Below are positions 26,200 to 34,498 of a DNA stretch of 55,930 bases, one piece after another. Each line of letters starts with the position of its first letter. The stretch's first letter is position 1. Source of the stretch: an uncultured Sutterella sp. (GTDB taxonomy: Bacteria > Pseudomonadota > Gammaproteobacteria > Burkholderiales > Burkholderiaceae_F); assembly GCA_944392755.1 (NCBI GenBank), contig CALXXT010000080.1, forward strand, positions 1-55,930, in the 5' to 3' direction. Both the position numbers and the translations under genes were made by a program. The notes under the pieces are model-generated. The model saw only the letters and a program-made list of their open reading frames with translations. It was not told the DNA's origin and searched no databases.

Positions 26200-26637
26200 T
26201 CAGAGTCCGCGCACGGGGCAGTCGGGACGGGGGCCGAAGCCGTGCGGATGCTGCGGATGCCCCGCGCGGTCGTTCATGCGCCATCCCGCAGCATGATGCG
26301 GACGGTGGTGCCCCATGCCGGCGCCGCGGATTTCCCGTCGGTCGGTCGCCAGCACTTCGCCCGTTTCGGCGTCGACGAGCGTGCGGATGCGCGCGCCGCC
26401 TTCGTCCCGCATGCGCACGTCCCAGACGGCGCCGTAGCCGCGCATCGCTCGGATGCCCGCGCGGACCGCCTCGGCGTCGGCGCTCTTTTCGGCGGCGGCG
26501 ACGGCCGCTTCAAGCGAAATCAGCTTCGGCGCGGTCGTCGGTGCGGGGGCGGCTTCGGGAGCCGGGGCGGCGACAGCCGCCACGCCCGCCGTCGCGGCGG
26601 CAGCGGCAAGGAGGGCGGCAAGGATCTTCTTCGTCAT
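26200..26637 (-). CDS. periplasmic PepSY-domain protein with His-rich tail (copy 2)
   Basis: A 145-residue exported protein with a signal peptide (MTKKILAALLAAAAATAG), a PepSY-type domain (LISLEAAVAAAEKSA to TLVDAETGEVLA) and a His-rich end (GHHRPHHAAG, HPQHPHGFGP, one Cys pair region CPVRGL). It is a clear paralogue of copy 1, with the same start MTKKI. It has its own promoter and ends before the copy 1 operator, so the two genes are separate but co-regulated units. Confidence 0.86.
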   Translation of the reverse strand: MTKKILAALLAAAAATAGVAAVAAPAPEAAPAPTTAPKLISLEAAVAAAEKSADAEAVRAGIRAMRGYGAVWDVRMRDEGGARIRTLVDAETGEVLATDRREIRGAGMGHHRPHHAAGWRMNDRAGHPQHPHGFGPRPDCPVRGL

Positions 26638-26726
26638 GGTTTTTCTCCGAACGGTGGCTTCAACGAAACCCGGCGCTCTTCCCGGGCCCTGAGGCGGAAC
26701 CGTCCGCCTCGTCTTTCCATGCCCTC

Positions 26727-26769
26727 AATTTACGGAACGCGAATTAGCCCTCCTTGAGCCGAAACTTAG
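26727..26769 (-). promoter_or_regulatory. operator-promoter of PepSY gene 2 (three 11-bp-spaced repeats plus -10)
   Basis: Minus strand: CTAAG (26769-26765), CTCAA (26758-26754), CTAAT (26747-26743), then 10 bases to TAAATT (26732-26727). Spacing is identical to the copy 1 operator at every position, and the TTTCG following CTAAG is also conserved. Confidence 0.75.
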
Positions 26770-26883
26770 GTTTCGCTCAGCCGCGGTTAAAAAATGTTGA
26801 ACTTATTTCAGCCGAGGGCGAATCCGCCTCTCGCGCTTAGAATGCAGAATCAGGCCGAAGATCTTTATTTCGAGGGAAACATC

Positions 26884-27315
26884 GTGCAGAAACCATTCAT
26901 CGCTCCGGCCGCGCTCGCCGCGCTTGTCCTCTCGCTCGCGGGCGCGCCCGCGCTGGCTTCGAGCGAAAGCGACGCGCTTGCCGACTGCCTTTACGAAAAC
27001 ACGTCGAGCGCGGACCGCACCGTCATGGTCCAATGGGCGTACGTGACGCTCGGCAAAACCCGCGCCGCGAAGGCCGTGCAGGCGATTTCGGACGAGAAGA
27101 CGAAGGCCGTGGAGGCCGAGGCGCAGAAGACGCTCACGAAGCTCGTCATGAAGCGCTGCGCCAAGCCCGCCATGAAGCTTCTCGTCGCCGATCCGAAGAA
27201 CGGCCTTCAGGACACGCTTCAAACGCTCGCCGTGAAGCTCGCGAAGCGCGAAGTCGAAAAGCGCACTTCGCCCATTCTGTCGCTCACCATCACGGACCTG
27301 CTGCGGGTCCGCTAA
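26884..27315 (+). CDS. small exported protein of unknown function
   Basis: A 143-residue protein beginning at GTG 26884 after GAGGGA, with a signal peptide (hydrophobic to about residue 22, cleaved near ALASS). The mature part is mostly alpha-helical with two cysteines (CLYENTS and KRCAKP). A TAGAAT hexamer at 26838-26843 is a possible -10. The lipoprotein gene follows after 10 bases, so they likely form an operon. I do not recognise the family. Confidence 0.7.
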   Translation: MQKPFIAPAALAALVLSLAGAPALASSESDALADCLYENTSSADRTVMVQWAYVTLGKTRAAKAVQAISDEKTKAVEAEAQKTLTKLVMKRCAKPAMKLLVADPKNGLQDTLQTLAVKLAKREVEKRTSPILSLTITDLLRVR

Positions 27316-27325
27316 GGAGGCTTCC

Positions 27326-27784
27326 ATGCAGCGCATTCGTTCGCTTCTTCTCATCGGCGCCGCGGTGCTTCTCACCGGGTGCTCGACCTACGTCAAGGTC
27401 GTCTCCGACCCGGAGGGCGCGACGATCACGACGCCCGACGGAAGCGTCGTCTACGGCATTGCGCCGCTCGACGTCGAATACAAAACCTCGGACCTCGAGC
27501 GCGACCTCGGCCGGATTCCCGGCTTCCGCGCGCATTGGCCCTCGGGCGCCGAGGCCTCGACCGAGTCCCCCTTCGTCGTTCAGGATCTGCGCTACGGCGC
27601 GCAGGTGACGCTCAAGCGCCCGAAGGATCACCCGGGGCTGGAGGAGGATTTGAAGTTCGCGCTTGAGCGCGCGCAGCTCCGCGCCAAGGAGGCCGAGGCC
27701 GAAGCCGAGCGCATGCGGCTCTACCTCGACGACGGCTGGTTCTGGGGACCCCCGCGGTTCTGGCTCTACGGCCCCTATTTCTAA
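27326..27784 (+). CDS. PEGA-like lipoprotein
   Basis: A 152-residue lipoprotein with lipobox LLTGC (Cys19). The mature start STYVKVVSDPEGATITTPDGS resembles a PEGA-type beta module, which is often surface-exposed or wall-associated. A charged helix (RAQLRAKEAEAEAERMRL) follows and the protein ends in aromatic residues (WFWGPPRFWLYGPYF). AGGAGG precedes the ATG. Function unknown. Confidence 0.75.
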   Translation: MQRIRSLLLIGAAVLLTGCSTYVKVVSDPEGATITTPDGSVVYGIAPLDVEYKTSDLERDLGRIPGFRAHWPSGAEASTESPFVVQDLRYGAQVTLKRPKDHPGLEEDLKFALERAQLRAKEAEAEAERMRLYLDDGWFWGPPRFWLYGPYF

Positions 27785-27830
27785 GCCGCAGGCGCCGGGC
27801 GGCGGAGATGCCGGGCGCCTGCGCCGGCGC

Positions 27831-28118
27831 TCAGTCCTTCGAAGCGTCCGCCCGCTCGGCTTTCGCGCGGGCGGCGTCCCAGGCCGCCTGCATCTCGAGC
27901 CACGGAGCCGAGCCGGTGCCGAAGACGGCGCCCGCCGTCCGGGCCACGTCGGGCGTCATCGGAGCACGCCCCTCGAGAAGCGCCTCAAGCTCGGCCGGCG
28001 CGAGGCCGAACCACTTCGCCGCGAGCGCCCGAGGCGTATCCTCCAGAATTTCCGCAAGCACCGCGCCGGGATGGCGCGGCGCTGCCGGCGCTCGACCCGA
28101 TCGGGCGCGCTTCATCAT
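27831..28118 (-). CDS. HigA-like helix-turn-helix protein without a toxin partner
   Basis: A 95-residue protein with the HigA/VapI antitoxin pattern: HPGAVLAEILED, then a helix-turn-helix ending ELEALLEGRAPMT, then VARTAGAVFGTGSAPWLEMQAAWD. HigA antitoxins bind DNA and neutralise HigB RNases, but no higB-like frame is adjacent. Its ATG overlaps the alcohol dehydrogenase stop by four bases, so it is translated with that gene and could regulate it. Confidence 0.75.
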   Translation of the reverse strand: MMKRARSGRAPAAPRHPGAVLAEILEDTPRALAAKWFGLAPAELEALLEGRAPMTPDVARTAGAVFGTGSAPWLEMQAAWDAARAKAERADASKD

Positions 28119-29287
28119 GCGCCCCGGCACGCGGAGAGAATTTCAAGAACGGCGTCCTGATCGAGCGGCACGTACTTGCCGACCGTGCCGGCGCGGCAGC
28201 AGTGGCGCGCGAGCGATTCGATCGGGCAGTCCTCGGCTCCCAATTCGCGCAGATTGGTCGGAAGCGCCATGCGGCGGGTCCACTCGACGAGCGCGTTGAT
28301 GCCGCGGCGGATCGTCTCGGCTTCGGTGTCGCCCGGAGCGACCCCCATGACGCGGACCGAAAAGTCGGCGACGCGCCGCGGCTCGATCGCCGCCACGTAG
28401 CGCATCCAGGCCGGAATCACGACGGCAAGGCCCCAGCCGTGCGTGATCTCCTCGCGCCAGCCGGAAATTTCATGCTCGATCGCATGGCAGGCCCAGTCCT
28501 CCTCTCGGCCGAGGCCGAAGTAGCCGTTGTGCGCGAAGCTCGCGGCCATCGCGAGCTGGCACCAGTCGTCGTAGGACTTGGGATTCGCGAGCACCTTCGG
28601 ACCGTATTCGAAGATCGTGCGCAGCGCCGCCTCGGCCTGGCCGTCGACGTAGGCCGTGGCCGTCGTGCGCGAGAAGTAGCGCTCGAAAATATGGCTCGCC
28701 ATGTCGATCGCGCCCGCCGCGATCTGCATCTTCGGCAGCGTCGAGAAGCGCTCGGGATTGATGATCGCCGCCTTCGGCCGGATCAGTTCGCAGCCGATCC
28801 CGGCCTTCGTGCCGTGATGCGTCATGACGCAGCGGATCGACTGCTCGGAACCGGCCGCCGGAATCGTGAGCACGGCAAAGACCGGAAGCGCGCGCTCGGG
28901 CTTCGCGCGGCCTTCGAAGAAGTCCCAAACGTCGCCCTCGTACTCGAGGCCGAGCGCCACGGCCTTGGCCGTGTCGATCACCGAGCCGCCGCCCACGGCG
29001 ACGATCGCGTGAACGCCCTGATCGCGGCACCAGTCGATCGTGTCGCGCACGAAGTTCATCCGGGGATTGGGCTGCACGCCGCCCTTTTCCAAAACGACGC
29101 AGCCCGCATTGCGCAGGCTCTCGGTCACGACGTCGAGAATGCCCGTGCGGCGGGCGGAGCCGCCGCCGAAGAGAACGAGAACCTTCGTCGGAGCGCCCAG
29201 AACGTCGACCACCGTTTCGCCGGTGCGGGCTTCCACGCCGCGTCCAAAAACAATGCGCGTCGGATTCGAATAGGAGAAGTCGATCAT
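28115..29287 (-). CDS. iron-type alcohol dehydrogenase (copy 1)
   Basis: A 390-residue group III NAD(P)-dependent dehydrogenase of the BdhA/YqhD kind. NAD(P)-site GGGSVIDTAKA and metal ligands in AIDMASHIFERYF, CHAIEHEIS and EEITHGWGLA are visible. It would reduce aldehydes or oxidise alcohols. AAGGA precedes the ATG. It is about 390 residues like the second copy at 43860-45023 but diverged, so the two likely differ in substrate. Confidence 0.9.
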   Translation of the reverse strand: MIDFSYSNPTRIVFGRGVEARTGETVVDVLGAPTKVLVLFGGGSARRTGILDVVTESLRNAGCVVLEKGGVQPNPRMNFVRDTIDWCRDQGVHAIVAVGGGSVIDTAKAVALGLEYEGDVWDFFEGRAKPERALPVFAVLTIPAAGSEQSIRCVMTHHGTKAGIGCELIRPKAAIINPERFSTLPKMQIAAGAIDMASHIFERYFSRTTATAYVDGQAEAALRTIFEYGPKVLANPKSYDDWCQLAMAASFAHNGYFGLGREEDWACHAIEHEISGWREEITHGWGLAVVIPAWMRYVAAIEPRRVADFSVRVMGVAPGDTEAETIRRGINALVEWTRRMALPTNLRELGAEDCPIESLARHCCRAGTVGKYVPLDQDAVLEILSACRGA

Positions 29288-29318
29288 AAAAAATCCTTGC
29301 CGGAAAAGAGCGGCGTGC

Positions 29319-30164
29319 TCAGGAGAGAGGAATGGAGCTCGAGGCGTCCGATACCGCTATTCTACGGCGGCGCCTCATTTCGAAAAGACAGACGGCGGCG
29401 GCGGCCGAAACGTTGAGGGACTCGACCCGGCCGTCGATCGGAATGTAGAGACGAACGTCCGAAACGGCGAGCGCCCGTTCGGAGACGCCCGGACCTTCGG
29501 CGCCGAAAATCCAGCATACGGGCCCCGAAAAGCCGAAGGCCGACTCGTCGTAGAGGTCCCGCCCGCCGCGCGCGTCGGCCGCGGCGATGCGGCCCTCGTA
29601 GGCCTCACGGAGCGCCTCGGGCGCCACGCCTTCGAGGATGCGGAGCGCAAAGTGTCCGCCCATGCCCGCGCGCAGCACCTTGGGCGACCAAACGGCCGCC
29701 GTGCCCGGCCCCGTCACGACGGCGTCGACGCCGCTCGCCGCGGCCGAGCGGATGATCGTGCCGACGTTGCCCGCATCCTGCACGCCGTCGAGGTAGACGA
29801 GCGTCGCGCGTGAAAGCGCCTGAAGTTCGGGCGGCTTCGGCACGGCCGCCTCGCACATGAGCCCGACGCCGTTCTCAACGGGCGAGATCTCGTCGTAGAG
29901 CGGCCCCGAAAGAAGAAAGACCCGGGCGGCGGGATAGCGCTGCGAAAGCCGCTCGGCCGCCTCGAGCGCCTCGCGCGAAGCGCGGCGCTCATCGAGCATC
30001 AGCGCGTCGACCCCGAGGTCGAGCGCCTCGGGCGCCTCCATGAGGTGCAGCCCTTCGAGGAGCATCCGGCCCGTCTTTCTCACGGCGCGGGGCTCCTGCG
30101 CGAGACGCTTCCACAACTTGAAGCGGGCATTGGCCGAGCTCTCGAGACGAATCGGACGAATCAT
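29319..30164 (-). CDS. TrmH/SpoU-family RNA 2'-O-methyltransferase
   Basis: A 281-residue SPOUT methyltransferase with an N-terminal RNA-binding substrate domain (about 1-110) and a knotted SAM domain with [30 protein letters not shown] and [18 protein letters not shown]. It methylates a ribose of rRNA or tRNA; the exact site cannot be told. The start overlaps the rnhB stop by four bases. Confidence 0.9.
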   Translation of the reverse strand: MIRPIRLESSANARFKLWKRLAQEPRAVRKTGRMLLEGLHLMEAPEALDLGVDALMLDERRASREALEAAERLSQRYPAARVFLLSGPLYDEISPVENGVGLMCEAAVPKPPELQALSRATLVYLDGVQDAGNVGTIIRSAAASGVDAVVTGPGTAAVWSPKVLRAGMGGHFALRILEGVAPEALREAYEGRIAAADARGGRDLYDESAFGFSGPVCWIFGAEGPGVSERALAVSDVRLYIPIDGRVESLNVSAAAAVCLFEMRRRRRIAVSDASSSIPLS

Positions 30165-30796
30165 CGGTTCTCTCCCTCATTGAGAACGCGCCGCACGGGC
30201 GCGAAGCTGCGTCGGTGAATGGGCGTCGCGCCGAGGCGCTCCAATGCGGCGAGGTGCGCCTTCGTTCCGTAGCCCGCATGCACGGCGAAGCCGTACCCCG
30301 GATACGTCCGGTCGTACTCGGCCATCAAGCGGTCTCTGGCCGTCTTGGCCAGAATGGACGCGGCCGAAATCGCCGGCACCTTGTCGTCGCCCTTCACGAC
30401 GGCCTCGGCCGGAATCGGAAGCGGCGGCAGACGGTTCCCGTCGACGAGCGCCCGATCGGCCGGCGGCCGGAGTCCCGCAACTGCGCGCCGCATCGCCAGA
30501 AACGTCGCCTGCAGGATGTTGAGGCGGTCGATCTCCTCGACCGAGGCCCATCCGATCGACCAAGCCGAGGCCTGAGCCTTGATGACGGGCTCGAGCGCCT
30601 CGCGGCGCTTCTTCGAGAGCTTCTTCGAGTCGGCGAGTCCCTCGATTGGGCGCGCGGGGTCGAGCACCACGGCCGCCGCGCAGACGGGACCCGCAAGCGG
30701 GCCGCGTCCGACTTCGTCGACGCCTGCAATCCGAAGACCGGGAGCGAAAAGCCCGGCTTCGTCGAAGAGCGTGGGTTCGATCGGCTTCGTCGTCAT
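30161..30796 (-). CDS. rnhB: ribonuclease HII
   Basis: A 211-residue RNase H fold enzyme that nicks at ribonucleotides embedded in DNA. The active-site start [14 protein letters not shown] is at about 26-39, with [11 protein letters not shown] and later [12 protein letters not shown] motifs. ATG 30796 (MTTKPIEP) is preceded by AAGGGA; the longer frame to 30865 adds 23 residues without support. Coupled to lpxB (85 bases upstream) and the methyltransferase gene downstream. Confidence 0.93.
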   Translation of the reverse strand: MTTKPIEPTLFDEAGLFAPGLRIAGVDEVGRGPLAGPVCAAAVVLDPARPIEGLADSKKLSKKRREALEPVIKAQASAWSIGWASVEEIDRLNILQATFLAMRRAVAGLRPPADRALVDGNRLPPLPIPAEAVVKGDDKVPAISAASILAKTARDRLMAEYDRTYPGYGFAVHAGYGTKAHLAALERLGATPIHRRSFAPVRRVLNEGENR

Positions 30797-30881
30797 GAGC
30801 GGTGAGTGTCCCTTCTGCGAAAAGGCCCCGCAGCCCGATGGAGGCTCCGGGGCGCTGTTCTTCACGTGAAGAGGCGTGCCG

Positions 30882-32066
30882 TCAGCGCGCGGCGCGGCGG
30901 GACGCCATCTCGAGGATGACGTCGGCCGCGAGATTCGGCGTGTCGGCGATGAGGCTCTCGTGCAGCTTCGAGAAGCGCTCCTCGAGCTCGCTTCGACGGG
31001 CGTCGTTCGAGAGCGCGTCCTCGAGCGCCCAGGAAATCTGGTCGGCTTCGCAGAAGTACTGCAGGAATTCCGGCACCACGTTCTCGCCGAGCAGGATGTT
31101 CGGCAGCGACACGTGGCGGATGAGCGCCTTCTTCTGCATGATGAGGCCCGTCAGGGCGGGCATCTTGTAGCCCACCACCATGGGCTTCTTGTAGAGCGCG
31201 GCCTCAAGCGCGGCGGTCCCCGAGGCGACGAGGACGGCGTCGGCGGCCTCCATCATGCGGTGGCTCGCGCCGATGCGGATGATCATGCGCTGCGCGAGGC
31301 GGGCGAACTGACCGGCGAGGAAGATGATCTTTTCCCGGGCCTGCTCGTTCGCGGCCGGAATGAGGACGTGCATGTCGCCGTAGCGGTGCAGAAGCTTCTC
31401 GACGGCGCCGAAGAAGGCCGGCGCGCAGCCTTCGATTTCGTCGGGGCGCGACCCGGGGAGCACCGTCACGACCGGAAGGTCGTCGACGTCGAGGCCGAAT
31501 TCGGCGCGCGCGCCCGCCGTGTCGGGCTTCATCGGAATGACGCCCGCAAGCGGATGGCCCACGTACGTGGCCGGAATGCAGGCGCGCTTGTAGATCTCCT
31601 GCTCGAAGGGGAAGACGAGGAGCATGTGGTCGACCGCGCGGCGGATCTGATGAATCCGCTCGGGACGCCAGGCCCAGATCGACGGGCTCACGAAGTGCAC
31701 GATCGGCACGCCCCGACGGCGCAGCTGCGTCTCGAGCCCGAGATTGAAGTCGGGCGCGTCGACGCCGACGAAGACCTGAGGCATCGAGTCGGCAAAGCGG
31801 CGCGCGAGGCTCGAGCGCAGGCGCACGAGGCGCGGCAGATGGGTGAGCACCTCGACGTAGCCGCGCACGGAAAGCTCGCTCACGTCGTGCCAGGCGCGGA
31901 ACCCCGCTTCACGCATCTTCGCGCCGCCGACGCCGTACTGCGGGGCGCCCTTCATGCGGCGGGCGACCTCGGGAATCACGAGGCTCGCGATGAAGTCGCC
32001 GCTCGCCTCGCCGGCAAGCCACACGGCGCCGTTCTTTTCAGGGGTCGGAATGTTGTGGATGGCCAT
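30882..32066 (-). CDS. lpxB: lipid A disaccharide synthase
   Basis: A 394-residue GT19 glycosyltransferase joining UDP-2,3-diacylglucosamine and lipid X. LAGEASGD near the N-terminus, [22 protein letters not shown] and [11 protein letters not shown] are visible family motifs. It lies 41 bases after lpxA and is part of the lpxA-lpxB-rnhB run. The conserved neighbours lpxD and fabZ are not upstream here. Confidence 0.95.
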   Translation of the reverse strand: MAIHNIPTPEKNGAVWLAGEASGDFIASLVIPEVARRMKGAPQYGVGGAKMREAGFRAWHDVSELSVRGYVEVLTHLPRLVRLRSSLARRFADSMPQVFVGVDAPDFNLGLETQLRRRGVPIVHFVSPSIWAWRPERIHQIRRAVDHMLLVFPFEQEIYKRACIPATYVGHPLAGVIPMKPDTAGARAEFGLDVDDLPVVTVLPGSRPDEIEGCAPAFFGAVEKLLHRYGDMHVLIPAANEQAREKIIFLAGQFARLAQRMIIRIGASHRMMEAADAVLVASGTAALEAALYKKPMVVGYKMPALTGLIMQKKALIRHVSLPNILLGENVVPEFLQYFCEADQISWALEDALSNDARRSELEERFSKLHESLIADTPNLAADVILEMASRRAAR

Positions 32067-32107
32067 GGGTGGTTTCTCCCGTCAAATTCGATCGCAGCGC
32101 GGGCGCC

Positions 32108-32896
32108 TCAGCGCATGATCCCGCGGGCGCTGGTTTCAACAAAGGTTCGGAAGTGCGCAAGCACTTCAACGGCGCCCGGGAATTCCTCTTCGAGCGCGCG
32201 CATCTTCTCGCAGGCCACCTTCGCCGTGAGGTTCTCGCGGTAAAGGGCGCCGTACGCGCGTCGAAGCGCGCGCATCATTTCGTCGGTGAACCCGGCGCGG
32301 CGCAGGCCGACCGTGTTGAGGCCCGCCGGACGGCCGGGGTTGAGGTGGCAGATGAGGTAGGGCGGCACGTCCTGAATGACGGCCGAAAGCCCGCCCACCA
32401 TCGCGTAGGCGCCGACGCGGGCGAACTGGTGCACGGCCGCCTGGCCGCCCAGAATGGCATGGTCTTCGACCGTGACGTGGCCCGCGAGCGCCACGTTGTT
32501 GGCGAGGATGACGTCGCTCCCCACGCGGCAGTCGTGCGCCACGTGCGCGTTCGCCATGAAGAGGTTGCGGCTCCCGACGACGGTGAGGCCCTCGTCCTGA
32601 ACGGTTCCCACGGCCATCGTGCAGTTTTCGCGCACGACGTTGTCGTCGCCCACGACGAGGCGCGTCGGTTCCCCGCGGTACTTCTTGTCCTGCGGCGTGC
32701 AGCCGATGACGGCGCCGGGATGAAAGACGTTCCTCTCGCCGATCGTCGTGCGGCCTTCCACCACAACGTGGCTCTTCAGAACCGTGCCCGCCCCGATCGA
32801 GACGTCGGGTCCGACGATGGAAAAGGGACCGACGACGACGTCGTCGGCAAGCTGAGCGCGCGGGTCGACCAAAGCGCTCGGATGAATCTCAGCCAT
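32108..32896 (-). CDS. lpxA: UDP-N-acetylglucosamine acyltransferase
   Basis: A 262-residue left-handed beta-helix enzyme for the first step of lipid A synthesis. Hexapeptide repeats fill the first 180 residues. The catalytic histidine is His121 in NAHVAHDC, matching His125 of E. coli LpxA, with CTPQDKKYRGEPTRL in the substrate region. It heads its transcription unit, with a -10 and a leader of about 125 bases containing TTAAT repeats. Confidence 0.96.
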   Translation of the reverse strand: MAEIHPSALVDPRAQLADDVVVGPFSIVGPDVSIGAGTVLKSHVVVEGRTTIGERNVFHPGAVIGCTPQDKKYRGEPTRLVVGDDNVVRENCTMAVGTVQDEGLTVVGSRNLFMANAHVAHDCRVGSDVILANNVALAGHVTVEDHAILGGQAAVHQFARVGAYAMVGGLSAVIQDVPPYLICHLNPGRPAGLNTVGLRRAGFTDEMMRALRRAYGALYRENLTAKVACEKMRALEEEFPGAVEVLAHFRTFVETSARGIMR

Positions 32897-32973
32897 GAAA
32901 GATCCTTTGCGGAGGGTTCGATGGGCGGCCGCCGCGCGAATCGCGCCCGCGCCGCCCGGTTGTCGAGCGAAAG

Positions 32974-33035
32974 ATTAAGGCCGAAGCATTAAAGAGGCAT
33001 TAACCGCACCCCTTCCTCGGCATCTTGAAATTATA
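32974..33035 (-). promoter_or_regulatory. lpxA promoter and leader repeats
   Basis: A perfect minus-strand TATAAT is at 33035-33030. Downstream, two TTAATGC repeats start 11 bp apart (33003-32997 and 32992-32986), with a further TTAAT at 32978-32974. They lie inside the leader and could be an operator. The plus-strand bcp promoter overlaps this region. Confidence 0.5.
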
Positions 33036-33059
33036 TCGGCTCGGACCGCGCGGCTCTGC

Positions 33060-33065
33060 TACGCT
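33060..33065 (+). promoter_or_regulatory. extended -10 of the peroxiredoxin gene
   Basis: TGCTACGCT with hexamer TACGCT at 33060-33065, about 33 bases before the ATG, with GAAGGAGA in between. Confidence 0.4.
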
Positions 33066-33098
33066 CATCTACTCGAAACCCAACGAAGGAGAAACTTC

Positions 33099-33569
33099 AT
33101 GAACGACGAGACGCTTGCCGCGGGCAGCCTTGCCCCCGACTTCACGCTTCCCAACGACTCCGGCGAGGAGACGACGCTCTCCGGCCTGCGCGGCCAGCGC
33201 GTGATTCTCTACTTTTATCCGAAGGATTCGACCTCGGGCTGCACGGCCGAGGCCGTCGCCTTCCGCGACCGCCTCGAAGACTTCAAGCGCTTGGGATACG
33301 TCGTGCTCGGCGTGTCCCGCGACAGCGTGAAGAGCCACTGCACCTTCCGCGACCGCCAGTCCCTCAACTTCCCGCTCCTCTCCGACAAGGAGGAAACGGT
33401 CTGCGGGCTCTACGGCGTCATCAAGGAAAAGATGATGTGCGGGCGCAAATGCCGCGGCATCGAGCGGTCGACCTTCGTGATCGACGAGGAAGGCCGCATC
33501 ACGCACGCGCTTCGAGGCGTGAAGGCGAAGACCCACGTCGAGGAGCTCTACGCGCTTCTCAGCGCCTGA
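33099..33569 (+). CDS. bcp: thiol peroxidase of the BCP/PrxQ family
   Basis: A 156-residue cytoplasmic peroxiredoxin reducing hydrogen and organic peroxides. The peroxidatic cysteine is Cys48 in YPKDSTSGCTAEA; other cysteines are in KSHCTF and VCGLYG, so the resolving partner is not certain. Its 3' end overlaps the convergent CcmI-like gene by 11 bases. AAGGAG precedes the ATG. Confidence 0.93.
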   Translation: MNDETLAAGSLAPDFTLPNDSGEETTLSGLRGQRVILYFYPKDSTSGCTAEAVAFRDRLEDFKRLGYVVLGVSRDSVKSHCTFRDRQSLNFPLLSDKEETVCGLYGVIKEKMMCGRKCRGIERSTFVIDEEGRITHALRGVKAKTHVEELYALLSA

Positions 33570-34437
33570 GCGGCGGGCGCTCCGCGGCGATTCGCGCGTC
33601 GAGCTCGCGCAGCGCCGCCTCAAAGCGCCGCCGCTGCGGCGTGTCGGGCGGCGTGAGCCGCACGATCGCCGCCAGCTGCCGGCGCGCAAGCTTCCAATCG
33701 CGGGTCGCCAGGGCGAGCATCGCCGAGATCTCGAGCCCCTTTCCGCTCTCGGGACGCAGCGCGAGCCCGCGGAGAACGCGCTTCTTGGCATCTTCGAAGG
33801 CGCCCTCCTCGTTCGCGGTGAGCGCCGCCGCGCCGTATTCGAAAAGCACGTCGGGGTCCTCGGCCACCTTCGGCGAGGCGGCGATCGCGCGCCGGTACGC
33901 CTCGACCGCTCCGGAAAAGTCGTCGGCTTCGACGCGCCGGTGCGCGAGGAGCACCCATGCGCGCGCATCCTTCGGGTGACGCTCAAGGTAGCGCGCGACG
34001 GCTTCGGCGGGCGCCCGGCCCTCCAGCACTTTCTGCGCTTCGCTCAATTCGATGAGCTCGGGCGAACCCACGAGCGCATAGACCGCCGCGGAGCCGCCGA
34101 GCACGACGGCGAGCACGACGGGAATCCAGGCGCGCGCGGAGCCGCCGCCCTCGGGTTCGGGCCCCGCCGCACGCGTCTCTTCGAGCGCGCGCCGCCGAAG
34201 ATCGGCGAGAAGCGCCTGCGCCTCGGCCGAGCCGATTCCCCCCGAGCGCAGGGCCTCTTCGATCTCGCGGCGCTCGGCGCGAAGCGCCTCGAGAAGCGCC
34301 TCGCGGGCGGCGTCCCGCTCGAGCCGGCGCGCCCCCCTTCGGGCGCGCCAGAGCGGCGGGATCACGATGAGGGCGGCCGCCGCGGCCATCGCCGCTTCAA
34401 CCGCGTAGAGCGCGAGTGCGTGCATCGCCGTCGTCAT
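33559..34437 (-). CDS. CcmI/NrfG-like cytochrome c maturation protein
   Basis: A 292-residue membrane protein with two N-terminal spans separated by a basic, helical loop (WRARRGARRLERDAAREALL; then an A/V-rich span near 106-124) and a periplasmic TPR domain (AWVLLAHRRVEADDFSGAVEAYRRA, DVLFEYGAAAL). This is the CcmI layout (the C-terminal half of E. coli CcmH), which presents apocytochromes to the haem lyase. It sits behind the octahaem reductase rather than in the ccm operon, so it may serve the CXXCK haem as NrfG does. The ATG is hard against a strong hairpin with no ribosome site; Met5 is an alternative start. Confidence 0.78.
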   Translation of the reverse strand: MTTAMHALALYAVEAAMAAAAALIVIPPLWRARRGARRLERDAAREALLEALRAERREIEEALRSGGIGSAEAQALLADLRRRALEETRAAGPEPEGGGSARAWIPVVLAVVLGGSAAVYALVGSPELIELSEAQKVLEGRAPAEAVARYLERHPKDARAWVLLAHRRVEADDFSGAVEAYRRAIAASPKVAEDPDVLFEYGAAALTANEEGAFEDAKKRVLRGLALRPESGKGLEISAMLALATRDWKLARRQLAAIVRLTPPDTPQRRRFEAALRELDARIAAERPPLRR

Positions 34438-34439
34438 TC

Positions 34440-34466
34440 GGGCGGCCGGGGGAATCCCGGCCGCCC
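34440..34466 (-). repeat. intercistronic hairpin between the octahaem reductase and the CcmI-like gene
   Basis: GGGCGGCCGGG and CCCGGCCGCCC, perfect 11-bp arms with a 5-base loop, ending two bases before the downstream ATG. No T-run follows. It may stabilise the upstream mRNA or lower translation of the downstream gene. Confidence 0.75.
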
Positions 34467-34498
34467 GAAGTCAGGTGAGGGTTGAAGGATCAGGGCGA

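Noticed and set aside
27831-28118. Full HigBA toxin-antitoxin system
   Set aside because: Only the antitoxin-like half is present; neighbours are an alcohol dehydrogenase and a lipoprotein.
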